Below, one piece after another: positions 54,061-64,000 of a stretch of DNA of 64,000 bases. Numbering within the stretch: position 1 is the first letter of the stretch; each line of letters starts with the position of its first letter. The translations under genes were made by a program, and so were the position numbers. The notes under the pieces were generated by a model. It ran no database searches, was not told where the DNA came from, and worked only from the letters and a program-made list of their open reading frames with translations. The DNA comes from Methylorubrum salsuginis (lineage in GTDB: Bacteria; Pseudomonadota; Alphaproteobacteria; Rhizobiales; Beijerinckiaceae), in NCBI RefSeq assembly GCF_900114375.1, contig NZ_FOSV01000016.1, forward strand, positions 1 to 64,000, read 5' to 3'.

Positions 54061-56289
54061 ATGTCCGCTCCTCGCTGCCGCCGCGCGCGGCCGATGCTCG
54101 CCGCTCTGTCTGCCGCCCTCCCCTTCGCCGCCACGGCGCAAGTCCTTTCGCCCGCCGAGACCCGGCTCGATGAGATTTCCGTCTCGGGCGCGGCCGCCGT
54201 TCCGGCGAACGCGCCCGCCGACGCCGTCGGTGCCGAAGCCGCCGCGCTCCTGCGCAAGCCGAGCCTGACCCAGGCCTCGCCGGTCGGCCTCAACCTGAAC
54301 ACGCCGTCCCGTGGGGCGAGTCGCCTCGGTCTCACGCCGCGGGAGACGCCGGCGAGCCTCGACATCGTCTCCGGCGAGACCATCCGCCTGCGCGGCCAAT
54401 CCTCGGTGCTGGAGGCGGTCTCGCAGAACGGCACCGGCATCTCGATCTTCGGCACGCCGGGTTTCGGTCTCGGCGCCTTCAGCGCGCGGGGCTTTGCCGG
54501 GCAGAGCTCGATCCAGACGCTGTTCGACGGAACCCGGCTCTATGTCGGCGCCAACACCCTGACCTTCCCGTTCGACACGTGGAACGTCGAGCGCATCGAG
54601 GTGCTGCGCGGGCCCGCTTCCGTGCTCTACGGCGAGGGCGCCATCGGCGGCATCGTCAACGTCGTCTCGAAGAAGCCGCTATTCACCCCGCTGAACGTCG
54701 CCCGCGTCGGCCTCGGTTCGGACGGGCTGGTGCGCGCGGCGATCGATTCGACCGGGCCGATCGGCGAATCGTTTGCCTATCGCCTCAACGTCAGCGGCAA
54801 CCGCGCCGACGGCTGGATTTCGCCCAACGGCGACTTCCGCAACCTCGCGGTCTCCGGCGCGCTGACGTGGCAGGCGACGCCCGACCTCGCCGTCACCCTG
54901 AGCCACGACCTCGGTTATCAGGAGCCGGTGCGCTACTGGGGCACGCCGCTGGTGAACGGGCGCGTGCTGGATAGCGTGCGCTTCAACAACTACAATGTCC
55001 GCGATTCCAAGATCAACTGGGCGGACAACTGGACCCAGCTCCGCACCGAGTGGACGCCGTCCGCCGACGTCACGATCCGCAACACCGCCTACCGCCTGCA
55101 GAGCCGGCGCCATTGGCTCGATGTCGAGCAATACGTCTACAACCCGACGACCCGACTGGTCGATCGCTCCGATTACATCGACATCACCCACCGCCAGGAG
55201 CAGATCGGCAATCGCTTCGACGCGACGTTCCGCGGCTCGCTGTTCGGCCTGCCGAACCAGTTCACGGCCGGCTTCGACGTGAACCGCATCACATTCCGGC
55301 ACGACAACAACTTCACCGACAACTCTTTCTCGGATCCACCGTCGAGCGTTGCCTTGGTCGGCTACGATCCGGGCCTCTTTCCCGCCGACGGCCGGGCGAA
55401 GCCGGCCTACGTGACTCACACGAATCAGGCTTCCGTCTTCGCCGAGAACCGGTTGGAGCTGACCGACCGGCTCTCGCTGCTGGCGGGCGTCCGCTTCGAC
55501 GCGCCGACGCTCCAGCGCACGAACCTGCTGGCGACTGAGCCCGCGAACCGCTTCTTCGAACGCTCGTACCAGGCGCTGGGCTACCGCTTCGGCCTCGTCT
55601 ACGCGCTGTCGCCGGACACGACGCTCTACGCGCAATACGCCACCGCCACCGATCCGGTGAACAGCCTGATCTCGCTGTCGCAGTCGCTGGCGAATTTTAG
55701 GCTCTCGACCGGCGATCAGGTCGAGGTCGGCGCCAAGGGGCTCGCCTTCAGCGGCGCGGTCGAGTGGACGCTGGCCGGCTACCGCATCGTCAAGAAGGAT
55801 TTGGTCTCCCCGGTGCCGGGCACACAGGTCGGGGTTCAGGTCGGTCAGCAATCCTCCTACGGGGCGGAGGCAGCCCTGTCGTGGCTGCCCCTGGCCGGTT
55901 GGCGCATCGACGCCAACCTCGCCCTGCTGCAGGCCCGGTACGACAATTTCGGCGCTTTCACTGGCAACACGCCGATCGACGTGCCCGAGCAGGTCGCCAA
56001 TCTCTGGATCAACTGGGCGTTCGCCCGCGACTGGGAGGCGCGGGTCGGCGTGCAATATGTCGGCGCGATGTTCTCCGATTTCGCCAATACCGGCCGCCGC
56101 CCGGACTACGCCCTCGTGACGCTCGGCCTCGACCGGCAGGTCACGCCGGCCTCGCGCCTGTCGTTCCGGGTCTCCAACCTGCTCGATACGGTCTACGCCC
56201 TCGACGGCACCGCTGCTGGCGGCGTGAACACCAATTGGTATCTCGGTCGGCCTCGAACTTTCGAAGTCGCCTATACGGTCGCTTGGTAA
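54061..56289 (+). CDS. TonB-dependent outer-membrane receptor (siderophore-type) under riboswitch control
   Basis: The 742-residue product has a signal peptide (RPMLAALSAALPFAATAQ), a plug domain (ETPASLDIVSGETIRLRGQSSVLEAVSQNG, RGFAGQSSIQTLFDGTRLY, ERIEVLRGPASVLYGEGAIGGIVNVVSKKPL) and a 22-stranded barrel ending FEVAYTVAW with the terminal aromatic. The plug sequence is that of the siderophore-receptor group (TIGR01783-like), not BtuB. The riboswitch upstream nevertheless suggests corrinoid, cobalamin-precursor or cobalt-chelate uptake. No btuCDF, tonB or exbBD gene is in the window, so energy coupling must come from elsewhere. Confidence 0.9.
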   Translation: MSAPRCRRARPMLAALSAALPFAATAQVLSPAETRLDEISVSGAAAVPANAPADAVGAEAAALLRKPSLTQASPVGLNLNTPSRGASRLGLTPRETPASLDIVSGETIRLRGQSSVLEAVSQNGTGISIFGTPGFGLGAFSARGFAGQSSIQTLFDGTRLYVGANTLTFPFDTWNVERIEVLRGPASVLYGEGAIGGIVNVVSKKPLFTPLNVARVGLGSDGLVRAAIDSTGPIGESFAYRLNVSGNRADGWISPNGDFRNLAVSGALTWQATPDLAVTLSHDLGYQEPVRYWGTPLVNGRVLDSVRFNNYNVRDSKINWADNWTQLRTEWTPSADVTIRNTAYRLQSRRHWLDVEQYVYNPTTRLVDRSDYIDITHRQEQIGNRFDATFRGSLFGLPNQFTAGFDVNRITFRHDNNFTDNSFSDPPSSVALVGYDPGLFPADGRAKPAYVTHTNQASVFAENRLELTDRLSLLAGVRFDAPTLQRTNLLATEPANRFFERSYQALGYRFGLVYALSPDTTLYAQYATATDPVNSLISLSQSLANFRLSTGDQVEVGAKGLAFSGAVEWTLAGYRIVKKDLVSPVPGTQVGVQVGQQSSYGAEAALSWLPLAGWRIDANLALLQARYDNFGAFTGNTPIDVPEQVANLWINWAFARDWEARVGVQYVGAMFSDFANTGRRPDYALVTLGLDRQVTPASRLSFRVSNLLDTVYALDGTAAGGVNTNWYLGRPRTFEVAYTVAW

Positions 56290-56471
56290 CCATAGAGAAT
56301 TGGCTCGAAAGATGACTGTGGCGGATTCTGCGAAAGCCGTCGCGGCACAAAAATCGATAAAAACCGCTTGTCTCCCGTAAGACACGGGTGGCCCGAAAGC
56401 GAAAGCCGCGGCGAGCGAATGCTTGCGCGCCGCGGCTCTCCCTCCTATCGCTTGAGACACGCGTTTGGGGG

Positions 56472-58622
56472 ATGATGATGGCGACCACCGTGTCCGATTA
56501 CCGGGCTCTGCTCTCGGGCTCGTCATGGTGGGGCGGCGCTACGGTCGGCAAGCCCGCCTTCGTCACCTACTCGTTCGAGGTGCGCTCCTACGAGACGGTC
56601 GCCGGCGCGCCCTGGTCGAACGATTTCCGCGCCTCGTTCCAGCCCCTGACCGAGGCCGAGAAGGCGGTCGCCCGCGACGCCCTGAAGGCCTGGGGCGATG
56701 CCAGCGGTCTCGTCTTCCTCGAAGCGGATGCCGGCCAGGGCGACATCCGCTTCGCCACCTACGACCTCGCCAAGGATCCGAACAAATCGGAGGCGGCCGG
56801 CTACGCCTACTATCCCTCGGTCTTCCTCGGCAGCGACTACGGCTACGACCAAGCGGTCGGTGGCGACATCTACCTCGACGATGCTGTCGCGGGCTATTCC
56901 CTCGACGATATGACCCATGTCATCGCCCACGAGCTCGGCCATGCGCTTGGGCTCAAGCACCCGTTCGACGGCGATCCGGTGCTCAAGCCAGAGCTGGACG
57001 ACACCGACCACACGGTGATGAGCTACGACGGCTACGGACCCAAGCTCGGACCGTTCGACCTCGACGCGATCCGCTACCTCTACGGCGGCCCGGATCGGGA
57101 TGGGAAGCAGGTCGCCTCGTGGTCCTGGAACGCGGCGACCGACACCCTGACCCAAACCGGCTTCGCGACCGCCGATACGATCCGCGGCGTCGCCTCGGCC
57201 GACGTGATGTACGGGATGGGCGGCAACGACCTCCTGTTCGGCGGTCGCGGCAAGGACCGGCTCGACGGCGGCGCGGGCAACGACAAGCTCTTCGGCGATG
57301 CGGGCGACGACATCCTCGACGGCGGCGACGGCAACGACACCCTGCGGGGGGATGCCGGCTCGGACCGGCTGAATGGCGGCGCGGGCAACGACGTGCTCGA
57401 AGGGGGCGATGGCGACAACGTTCTCACGGGCGGTCTCGGCGACGACACGCTCAACGGCGGCCTCGGCCGCGACCAGCTCGACGGCGGCGACGGCACCGAC
57501 ACCCTGCGGGGCTGGAGCGGCAACGATACCCTCGACGGCGGCAAGGGCAACGACACCCTCGACGGCGGCGACGGTGACGATGTCCTGGCCGGCGGCCTCG
57601 GCGACGACACGCTCAACGGCGCCATCGGCCGCGACCGCCTCGACGGCGGCGACGGCAAGGACACGCTTGCGGGCTGGGAGGGCAACGACGTCCTTGTCGG
57701 CGGCGCGGGGGACGACACACTGTTCGGCCAAGCCGGCGCCGACCGTCTCGTCGGCGGCCTCGGCAACGACTGGCTCATCGGCGGCGATCAGGCGACGTCT
57801 GCTGCTGGGGATATCGACACGGCGGTATACAGCGCGTCGAATGCGCCGATCGTCGTCTCGATGAAGGGCACTTACGAGATCGTCAACAACACTTACGTCT
57901 TCTACAACGCCAAGGGCGCGGACATCGGCTACGACCGCTTCAGCAGCATCGAAAACGTCGTAGGCGGTGCAGACAACGACATCATCGAGGGCAATGCCGA
58001 CGCCAACGATCTCGACGGGCGCGGCGGCAACGATCGGATGTCAGGCGGCGCGGGCGACGACACTTATCGCGTAAACTCCGCTCGCGATGTCGTCATCGAG
58101 GCAAAGGGCGAGGGCCGCGATATCATCATGGCGTACGCCACCTACGCGCTCGCCGCCGGTCAGGAGGTCGAAGTGCTCCAACTCGCCCCGACCTCCAGCG
58201 CGGGCCTTCGAAAGCTGTTGGGTAACGAATTCAACCAGGCTTTGGTTGGTAACGACGGGGCCAATCTGCTCGACGGCGGCCTCGGCAACGACGTGCTACG
58301 CGGGGGCAAGGGCGCCGACCTCTTCGTGTTCTCGACGAAGCCCGGCAGCACCAACATCGATCACATCGTCGACTTCGCTGCCGAGGACACGATCCGACTG
58401 TCCAAGAGCGTGTTCACGGCGCTGACCGCGGGCGACCTCGTCGCCACAGCGTTCAAGGATGTCGGCAAGGCAGCGGTCGATCTCGACGATCGTATCCTCT
58501 ACCGGCAGACCACCGGCGAGCTGTTCTACGATGCGGACGGTTCGGGCAAGGGGGCGAGCGTGAAGATCGCCGTGCTCGACAACAAGGTGGCGCTGACGGC
58601 GGACGATTTCTTCATCGTCTGA
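56472..58622 (+). CDS. Serralysin-like M10 metalloprotease with RTX repeats
   Basis: The 716-residue product has the zinc motif HELGHALGLKH (about 153-163) and the Met-turn VMSYDGYG (about 184), as in serralysins. It continues with a long RTX domain of nonapeptides (GGxGxDxLx pattern, from about residue 248 to 440, then again near 500-640) that bind calcium in a beta-roll. The C-terminal part has no obvious cleavable signal and should guide secretion by a type I system, which is absent from the window. Three ATG codons in a row begin at 56472; a GGGGG site precedes them. The substrate is unknown. Confidence 0.88.
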   Translation: MMMATTVSDYRALLSGSSWWGGATVGKPAFVTYSFEVRSYETVAGAPWSNDFRASFQPLTEAEKAVARDALKAWGDASGLVFLEADAGQGDIRFATYDLAKDPNKSEAAGYAYYPSVFLGSDYGYDQAVGGDIYLDDAVAGYSLDDMTHVIAHELGHALGLKHPFDGDPVLKPELDDTDHTVMSYDGYGPKLGPFDLDAIRYLYGGPDRDGKQVASWSWNAATDTLTQTGFATADTIRGVASADVMYGMGGNDLLFGGRGKDRLDGGAGNDKLFGDAGDDILDGGDGNDTLRGDAGSDRLNGGAGNDVLEGGDGDNVLTGGLGDDTLNGGLGRDQLDGGDGTDTLRGWSGNDTLDGGKGNDTLDGGDGDDVLAGGLGDDTLNGAIGRDRLDGGDGKDTLAGWEGNDVLVGGAGDDTLFGQAGADRLVGGLGNDWLIGGDQATSAAGDIDTAVYSASNAPIVVSMKGTYEIVNNTYVFYNAKGADIGYDRFSSIENVVGGADNDIIEGNADANDLDGRGGNDRMSGGAGDDTYRVNSARDVVIEAKGEGRDIIMAYATYALAAGQEVEVLQLAPTSSAGLRKLLGNEFNQALVGNDGANLLDGGLGNDVLRGGKGADLFVFSTKPGSTNIDHIVDFAAEDTIRLSKSVFTALTAGDLVATAFKDVGKAAVDLDDRILYRQTTGELFYDADGSGKGASVKIAVLDNKVALTADDFFIV

Positions 58623-58890
58623 TCGTTTCTGGCGCCGCAGATCCCCGGATCGAGTGTGTCTCGGGCAAGGCGGTCGCGTTTAAGCCATGGCGCCTCAGAC
58701 ACGGGTGCAGACTTCATAATGTTTGTTGTTTTTTGAAAGTGGCGAGCGATGCGAAGTCGTTCTGGAAATACGACCGCGAGCGGCGCTCCACCGCGAGATC
58801 ATGGGGCGATGCGAAGCTGACAGTTTCACAATCGAGATCTCACGACGACTATCCAGTCGACGTGGGGTGTAGCCGACAGGGGCCGAGGCC

Positions 58891-59127
58891 ATGGCTTTCA
58901 ACCCGTTCCGGCGGACGGCCGTACCCTTGCGGGCACATGTCATCCATGTCACCGGTGCAGTCCCGGGACGTTTTGCGGTCCTCACAACCGATCCGGGAAC
59001 GGCGCTGGCTGCTGTCATCACGGGGCTCGACCAGTGCGACATCGCCGAAGTTACGAGCGAGGTGCTGGCCCCGGAGGCCGTCGCGATCCTCCGCCTCGAA
59101 CCGGGCCGACCGCATCGTCTGACTTGA
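58891..59127 (+). CDS. Small protein of unknown function
   Basis: A 78-residue protein: MAFNPFRRTAVPLRAHVIHVTGAVPGRFAVLTTDPGTALAAVITGLDQCDIAEVTSEVLAPEAVAILRLEP. The strand-rich pattern with Gly/Pro turns suggests a small beta domain. It is cytosolic. No family recognised. It lies between the RTX protease gene and the ABC permease gene. Confidence 0.55.
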   Translation: MAFNPFRRTAVPLRAHVIHVTGAVPGRFAVLTTDPGTALAAVITGLDQCDIAEVTSEVLAPEAVAILRLEPGRPHRLT

Positions 59128-59179
59128 TCTGCCGCTTGGGCGGCTCGTCCCATCGACGGTCCCAACATGGCCGTTCCGG

Positions 59180-60010
59180 TCAGCGGGCGACCACGTATCG
59201 ATCCATCAGGAAACCGACCGTAAAGGCTGAGAAGATCCAGCCCAAGACGTAGAGATAATCAATCGTGATCGGAAGATTGGGTTCGTAGCCGAGTCGGACC
59301 CACTCGACGATCTGAACCAACGGGTTCCACTTCATGATCGAGTATATCTGTTCCGGCATGTAACAGCCCATGAACATAATTCCGCTCGAAATATAAAGAA
59401 GGATTGCGATCACGACATACATCAGCATCCAGAACGGAAAAATTGAAACCATCGCGACGTTAAAAACTCCAACTCCAAGCCCCATTGCGATGGCAGCCAG
59501 AAATCCGGTTATTGCCATGGTCATATCGACAGGAAGTGGATCGACGCCCCAACACATGAGGAATACGAAGACAACACCGAGGCCCATGAAGCTGCTGCAA
59601 ATTTCAACCAAGCCGCGCGCGACCATTGTATCGACGCGTTTGACTTGGGGGAACCACGTCAAGGCTTTATGAATGCCGTATCCCTTCATCATCTCGCGAG
59701 AGATGTATTTGAAGGATAGAAAGGGAAAAGCGCCCGTGGCAATGAAAAGGAGCGGCGAATCTCCCATTGGAGATTCCATTCCGCGGATGTGCATGAGCGT
59801 AACAAGTAGAAAGACGTGCGCGGCCGGCCATAGCATTTGGACCAAATAGCCCCAGTACGAGCCGAAGAACCGACTGCGCATATCGCGCAGGATGAGCGCG
59901 CTGAGGACGCTAAGATAGCCGTCGACCTGTGTTGGACGCTCCGAAGCGGATCGGGTCGGCGGTTGTACCTGATGTCGACTGACCGAGACGGCCGTGGTCG
60001 CTGTGCTCAT
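59180..60010 (-). CDS. ABC-2 type permease of polysaccharide-export kind (KpsM/Wzm-like)
   Basis: The 276-residue product has a polar N-terminus, then LSALILRDMRSRFFGSYWGYLVQMLWPAAHVFLLVTLMHIRG, five or six membrane helices, and PEQIYSIMKWNPLVQIVEWVRLGYEPN, characteristic of KpsM/CtrC/Wzm exporters of capsule or O-antigen polysaccharide. Its codon use and GC content are visibly lower than its neighbours. The ATPase partner (KpsT/Wzt) and glycosyltransferases are missing, so the gene is an orphan, perhaps acquired by transfer. The ATG (MSTATTAVSV) is chosen; a TTG six codons upstream is possible. Confidence 0.85.
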   Translation of the reverse strand: MSTATTAVSVSRHQVQPPTRSASERPTQVDGYLSVLSALILRDMRSRFFGSYWGYLVQMLWPAAHVFLLVTLMHIRGMESPMGDSPLLFIATGAFPFLSFKYISREMMKGYGIHKALTWFPQVKRVDTMVARGLVEICSSFMGLGVVFVFLMCWGVDPLPVDMTMAITGFLAAIAMGLGVGVFNVAMVSIFPFWMLMYVVIAILLYISSGIMFMGCYMPEQIYSIMKWNPLVQIVEWVRLGYEPNLPITIDYLYVLGWIFSAFTVGFLMDRYVVAR

Positions 60011-60471
60011 GGAATCCGTCGCACGCAAGAAGGCGATCGCGGCTTGATGGACCGCAATCGCGCCGAAATCAGGGAGGGAATGCAGCCGTCATACGAAGTG
60101 GCGGAAGGCGACGCGCTCGTCCCGATCCGCATCGTCGTCGAGCGCCGTGTTGTCCGTTGGATAAGCGACGCCGATCCCGATCAGCGAAACGCTCAGCAGG
60201 ACCAACCGACGAACGAGCCGGCGAGCCCGCCGCTGGAGAGCATGGGCGTCCGTCCAAACGATGCGACGATCCAACATGGCCCTTGCCCCCGCATCCGGCT
60301 CGCACAGCGACGGCCTTTCGCATGCGGCGGGAGCTTGGCTCTTTTATGGCGCAGCCCTTCCCGAGCGCGTGAGGTCGATGCCAATGAAAATTTTTGATTG
60401 CGCCTCGCTCTCGTTTGCTTCCCGAGAGCGCTCATGTCTCACTGACACACACGCGAGTCCGGGAGCACGCC
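60011..60471. other. Intergenic region upstream of the ABC permease
   Basis: The region is 461 bases, with mixed GC. Apart from the weak small frame at 60089-60277 I see no gene. It likely contains the divergent promoters of the ABC permease and the PilZ-like gene. Confidence 0.5.
60089..60277 (-). CDS. Possible small membrane protein (weak call)
   Basis: A 62-residue frame with RRLVRRLVLLSVSLIGIGVAYPTDNTALDDDADRDERVAF: a basic stretch, one hydrophobic helix and an acidic tail. An AAGGG stretch lies before the ATG. It overlaps other short frames and no family is seen, so it may not be a gene. Confidence 0.3.
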   Translation of the reverse strand: MLDRRIVWTDAHALQRRARRLVRRLVLLSVSLIGIGVAYPTDNTALDDDADRDERVAFRHFV

Positions 60472-60723
60472 TTGTCTGACGAACGACGGCGCCTGACACG
60501 TCTCAACGGGTTCAAGTTCGGGACCTGTCGCCAACTCGATGGAACGACTGTGACGGAATGCCTGATCTGGAACCATAACGAGCAAGGCGCACTGCTCGAG
60601 TTTCCCGACACGTTCGGTCCTGGCGCGGCCTTCCGCCTGAACTGCCCGGAACTCGCCATCGACGCCGCCTGCCGCGTCGTCTGGCATGACGGGCGCGAAT
60701 GGGGCGTGGCCTATGCGGACTGA
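60472..60723 (+). CDS. PilZ-like small protein
   Basis: An 83-residue protein with the PilZ elements: an N-terminal Arg cluster (ERRRLTRLNGFKFGT) and the second motif in WNHNEQGALLEFP, a variant of the (D/N)xSxxG motif in which Ser is replaced. It is the minimal domain alone. Binding of cyclic-di-GMP is therefore uncertain. The TTG start at 60472 has a GGGAG site seven bases upstream; the frame is open further upstream without homology. Confidence 0.65.
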   Translation: MSDERRRLTRLNGFKFGTCRQLDGTTVTECLIWNHNEQGALLEFPDTFGPGAAFRLNCPELAIDAACRVVWHDGREWGVAYAD

Positions 60724-60740
60724 CCGCCGTGTCGACGGCG

Positions 60741-60816
60741 TGGTGGGCGGTGAGGGACTCGAACCCCCGACCCTCTCCGTGTAAAGGAGACGCTCTACCA
60801 ACTGAGCTAACCGCCC
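60741..60816 (-). tRNA. tRNA-Val (UAC anticodon)
   Basis: On the minus strand the 76 bases fold as a full cloverleaf: acceptor GGGCGGT/ACCGCCC, D-arm GCTCAGTTGGTAGAGC, anticodon stem TCTCC/GGAGA around TTTACAC (anticodon TAC), T-arm GGGGGTTCGAGTCCCTC, and an encoded ACCA end. Confidence 0.97.
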
Positions 60817-60900
60817 GGCCATGACGCGCGAAGCGTTACGGAAGCGCGGGCGCGCGCGCAAGACGCTGGCCGTCGTCCCATCCGCTTCCGGCACGAAAAA

Positions 60901-60931
60901 GGCCCCCGGAGCCTGCGCTCCGGGGGCCTTC
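60901..60931 (-). terminator. Intrinsic terminator after lon
   Basis: GGCCCCCGGAGC pairs with GCTCCGGGGGCC around GCAG. On the minus strand it is followed by TTTTTCGTGC. It begins about 25 bases past the lon stop. Confidence 0.9.
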
Positions 60932-60952
60932 TCATACTTGTCCGGCTCGCCC

Positions 60953-63376
<2,424 letters not shown>

Positions 63377-63602
63377 GGGGTTTCCCTTATCTGTTGACGC
63401 CGGGCATGCGCTCCTCGGATCGAGCAAGCATCCTGCCAGGTGCCGACCGGGCCGCGAAGGGTCGGGGGCGAATGATACGTCTGCGGCTGGTAGCGCAGCC
63501 CGCACCTTGGGAAGAGCGGGGGAGAGGAAGAAGCGTGCCGGCTGCGATGGACCTGAATTGGTCCTTCGCCGGCGCGCTTTCAAGCGGCCACCCCCGAACG
63601 AG

Positions 63603-63636
63603 AAAGGGCCGCCGGCTTGTGCCGGGCGGCCCTTTT
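63603..63636. terminator. Terminator between clpX and lon
   Basis: GGGCCGCCGGC and GCCGGGCGGCCC form a strong stem around TTGT, with T-rich ends on both strands (TTTT on plus, TTTCTCGTT on minus). It lies about 10 bases after the clpX stop. Since lon starts 227 bases further on, lon probably has its own promoter. Confidence 0.85.
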
Positions 63637-63645
63637 GACTGCCGA

Positions 63646-64000
63646 TCAGGCGCTGACGCTGGCCGGTGCGTCCTTGTTGCGGTCGCCGTGGATGAAGAGC
63701 GGCCTCGACTTGCCGTCCACCACCTCCGGCCCGATGACCACCTGCTCGACCGAGTCGAGCCCGGGCAGATCGTACATCGTATCGAGCAGGATGGTCTCTA
63801 GGATCGACCGCAGGCCGCGGGCGCCGGTCTTGCGCTCGATCGCCTTGCGGGCGACGAGGCTGAGCGCCTCGTCCTGGAACGTCAGCTCGACGTTCTCCAT
63901 CTCGAACAGGCGCTGGTACTGCTTGACGAGCGCGTTCTTCGGCTCCTGCAGGATCTTCTTGAGGGCCTCCTCGTCGAGGTCCTCCAGCGTGGCGAGCACG
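63646..64000 (-). CDS. clpX: ClpX C-terminal part (cut by window edge)
   Basis: The 118 codons within the window encode the C-terminal small domain of ClpX: LATLEDLDEEALKKILQEPKNALVKQYQRLFEMENVELTFQDEAL, KAIERKTGARGLRSILETILLDTMYDLPG and a short acidic/Ala tail. The arginine of GARGLR is the sensor-2 Arg. The N-terminal zinc domain and the Walker motifs lie outside. ClpX unfolds substrates for ClpP; CpdR, encoded elsewhere in this window, is a ClpXP factor in relatives. Confidence 0.95.
   Translation of the reverse strand, partial: VLATLEDLDEEALKKILQEPKNALVKQYQRLFEMENVELTFQDEALSLVARKAIERKTGARGLRSILETILLDTMYDLPGLDSVEQVVIGPEVVDGKSRPLFIHGDRNKDAPASVSA

Noticed and set aside
57210..58300. Regular short repeats that might suggest a CRISPR array or tandem DNA repeat
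   Set aside because: They are in-frame RTX nonapeptide codons of the serralysin-like protease; no spacer structure or cas gene is present.

Overview
The window is high-GC (about two-thirds G+C by eye) alphaproteobacterial chromosome. The gene content fits a Methylobacterium/Methylorubrum-like member of the Hyphomicrobiales: an sdhCDAB operon, acnA next to ccmAB, a ftsE-ftsX-ydcF run, rplM-rpsI, a CpdR-type response regulator, an OxlT-like oxalate/formate carrier, lon and clpX at one end, a suhB/mmgR-like small RNA, and many extragenic palindromes. The genus is an inference from gene content and style; no rRNA gene is present to settle it.

Layout. 1-7.1 kb: the end of an IS5-type transposase, a secreted unknown, SelO, a PglK-like ABC exporter, an aldose epimerase, a Mop molybdate-binding domain protein, a DUF2293-like protein and a small alpha/beta hydrolase. 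7.1-12 kb: rplM-rpsI, a long regulatory gap, an OxlT-like MFS carrier and Ada. 12-19.9 kb: an acyltransferase, a degenerate serine-recombinase-like gene with small unknown genes, divergent mntR/mntH around a clear MntR box, a LysR regulator and an anion permease. 20-25 kb: sdhC-sdhD-sdhA, two unrelated genes, then sdhB. 25-34.4 kb: a bestrophin-like membrane protein, an exported methyltransferase, cpdR, hpt, a zinc-ribbon protein, ftsEX, ydcF, tspO and a Cys/Met PLP enzyme. 34.6-38.6 kb: parE, then an AT-rich foreign patch carrying a frameshifted DUF6602 gene, next to a HEPN/MNT toxin-antitoxin pair. 38.8-47.4 kb: an LLM flavin monooxygenase, several short genes, a TPR protein, an EthD protein, a type II NADH dehydrogenase, a GST (MaiA type) and an ABM-domain protein. 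47.6-53.4 kb: aconitase, ccmAB and small exported proteins. 53.5-60.7 kb: a small RNA, a cobalamin riboswitch, a TonB-dependent receptor, a serralysin-like RTX protease, an orphan polysaccharide-export-type ABC permease and a PilZ-like protein. 60.7-64 kb: tRNA-Val, lon and the 3' part of clpX.

How the parts work together. SDH and aconitase serve the TCA cycle, and Ndh and SDH feed quinones. MntR probably represses MntH through the operator between them. The riboswitch probably ties the TonB receptor to corrinoid status. Lon, ClpX and CpdR belong to regulated proteolysis. Several families of interspersed palindromic repeats occupy intergenic spaces, some in matched pairs. The most unusual features are the interrupted sdh operon, the frameshifted DUF6602 gene in its AT-rich patch, the riboswitch upstream of a siderophore-type rather than BtuB-type receptor, and the repeat families.
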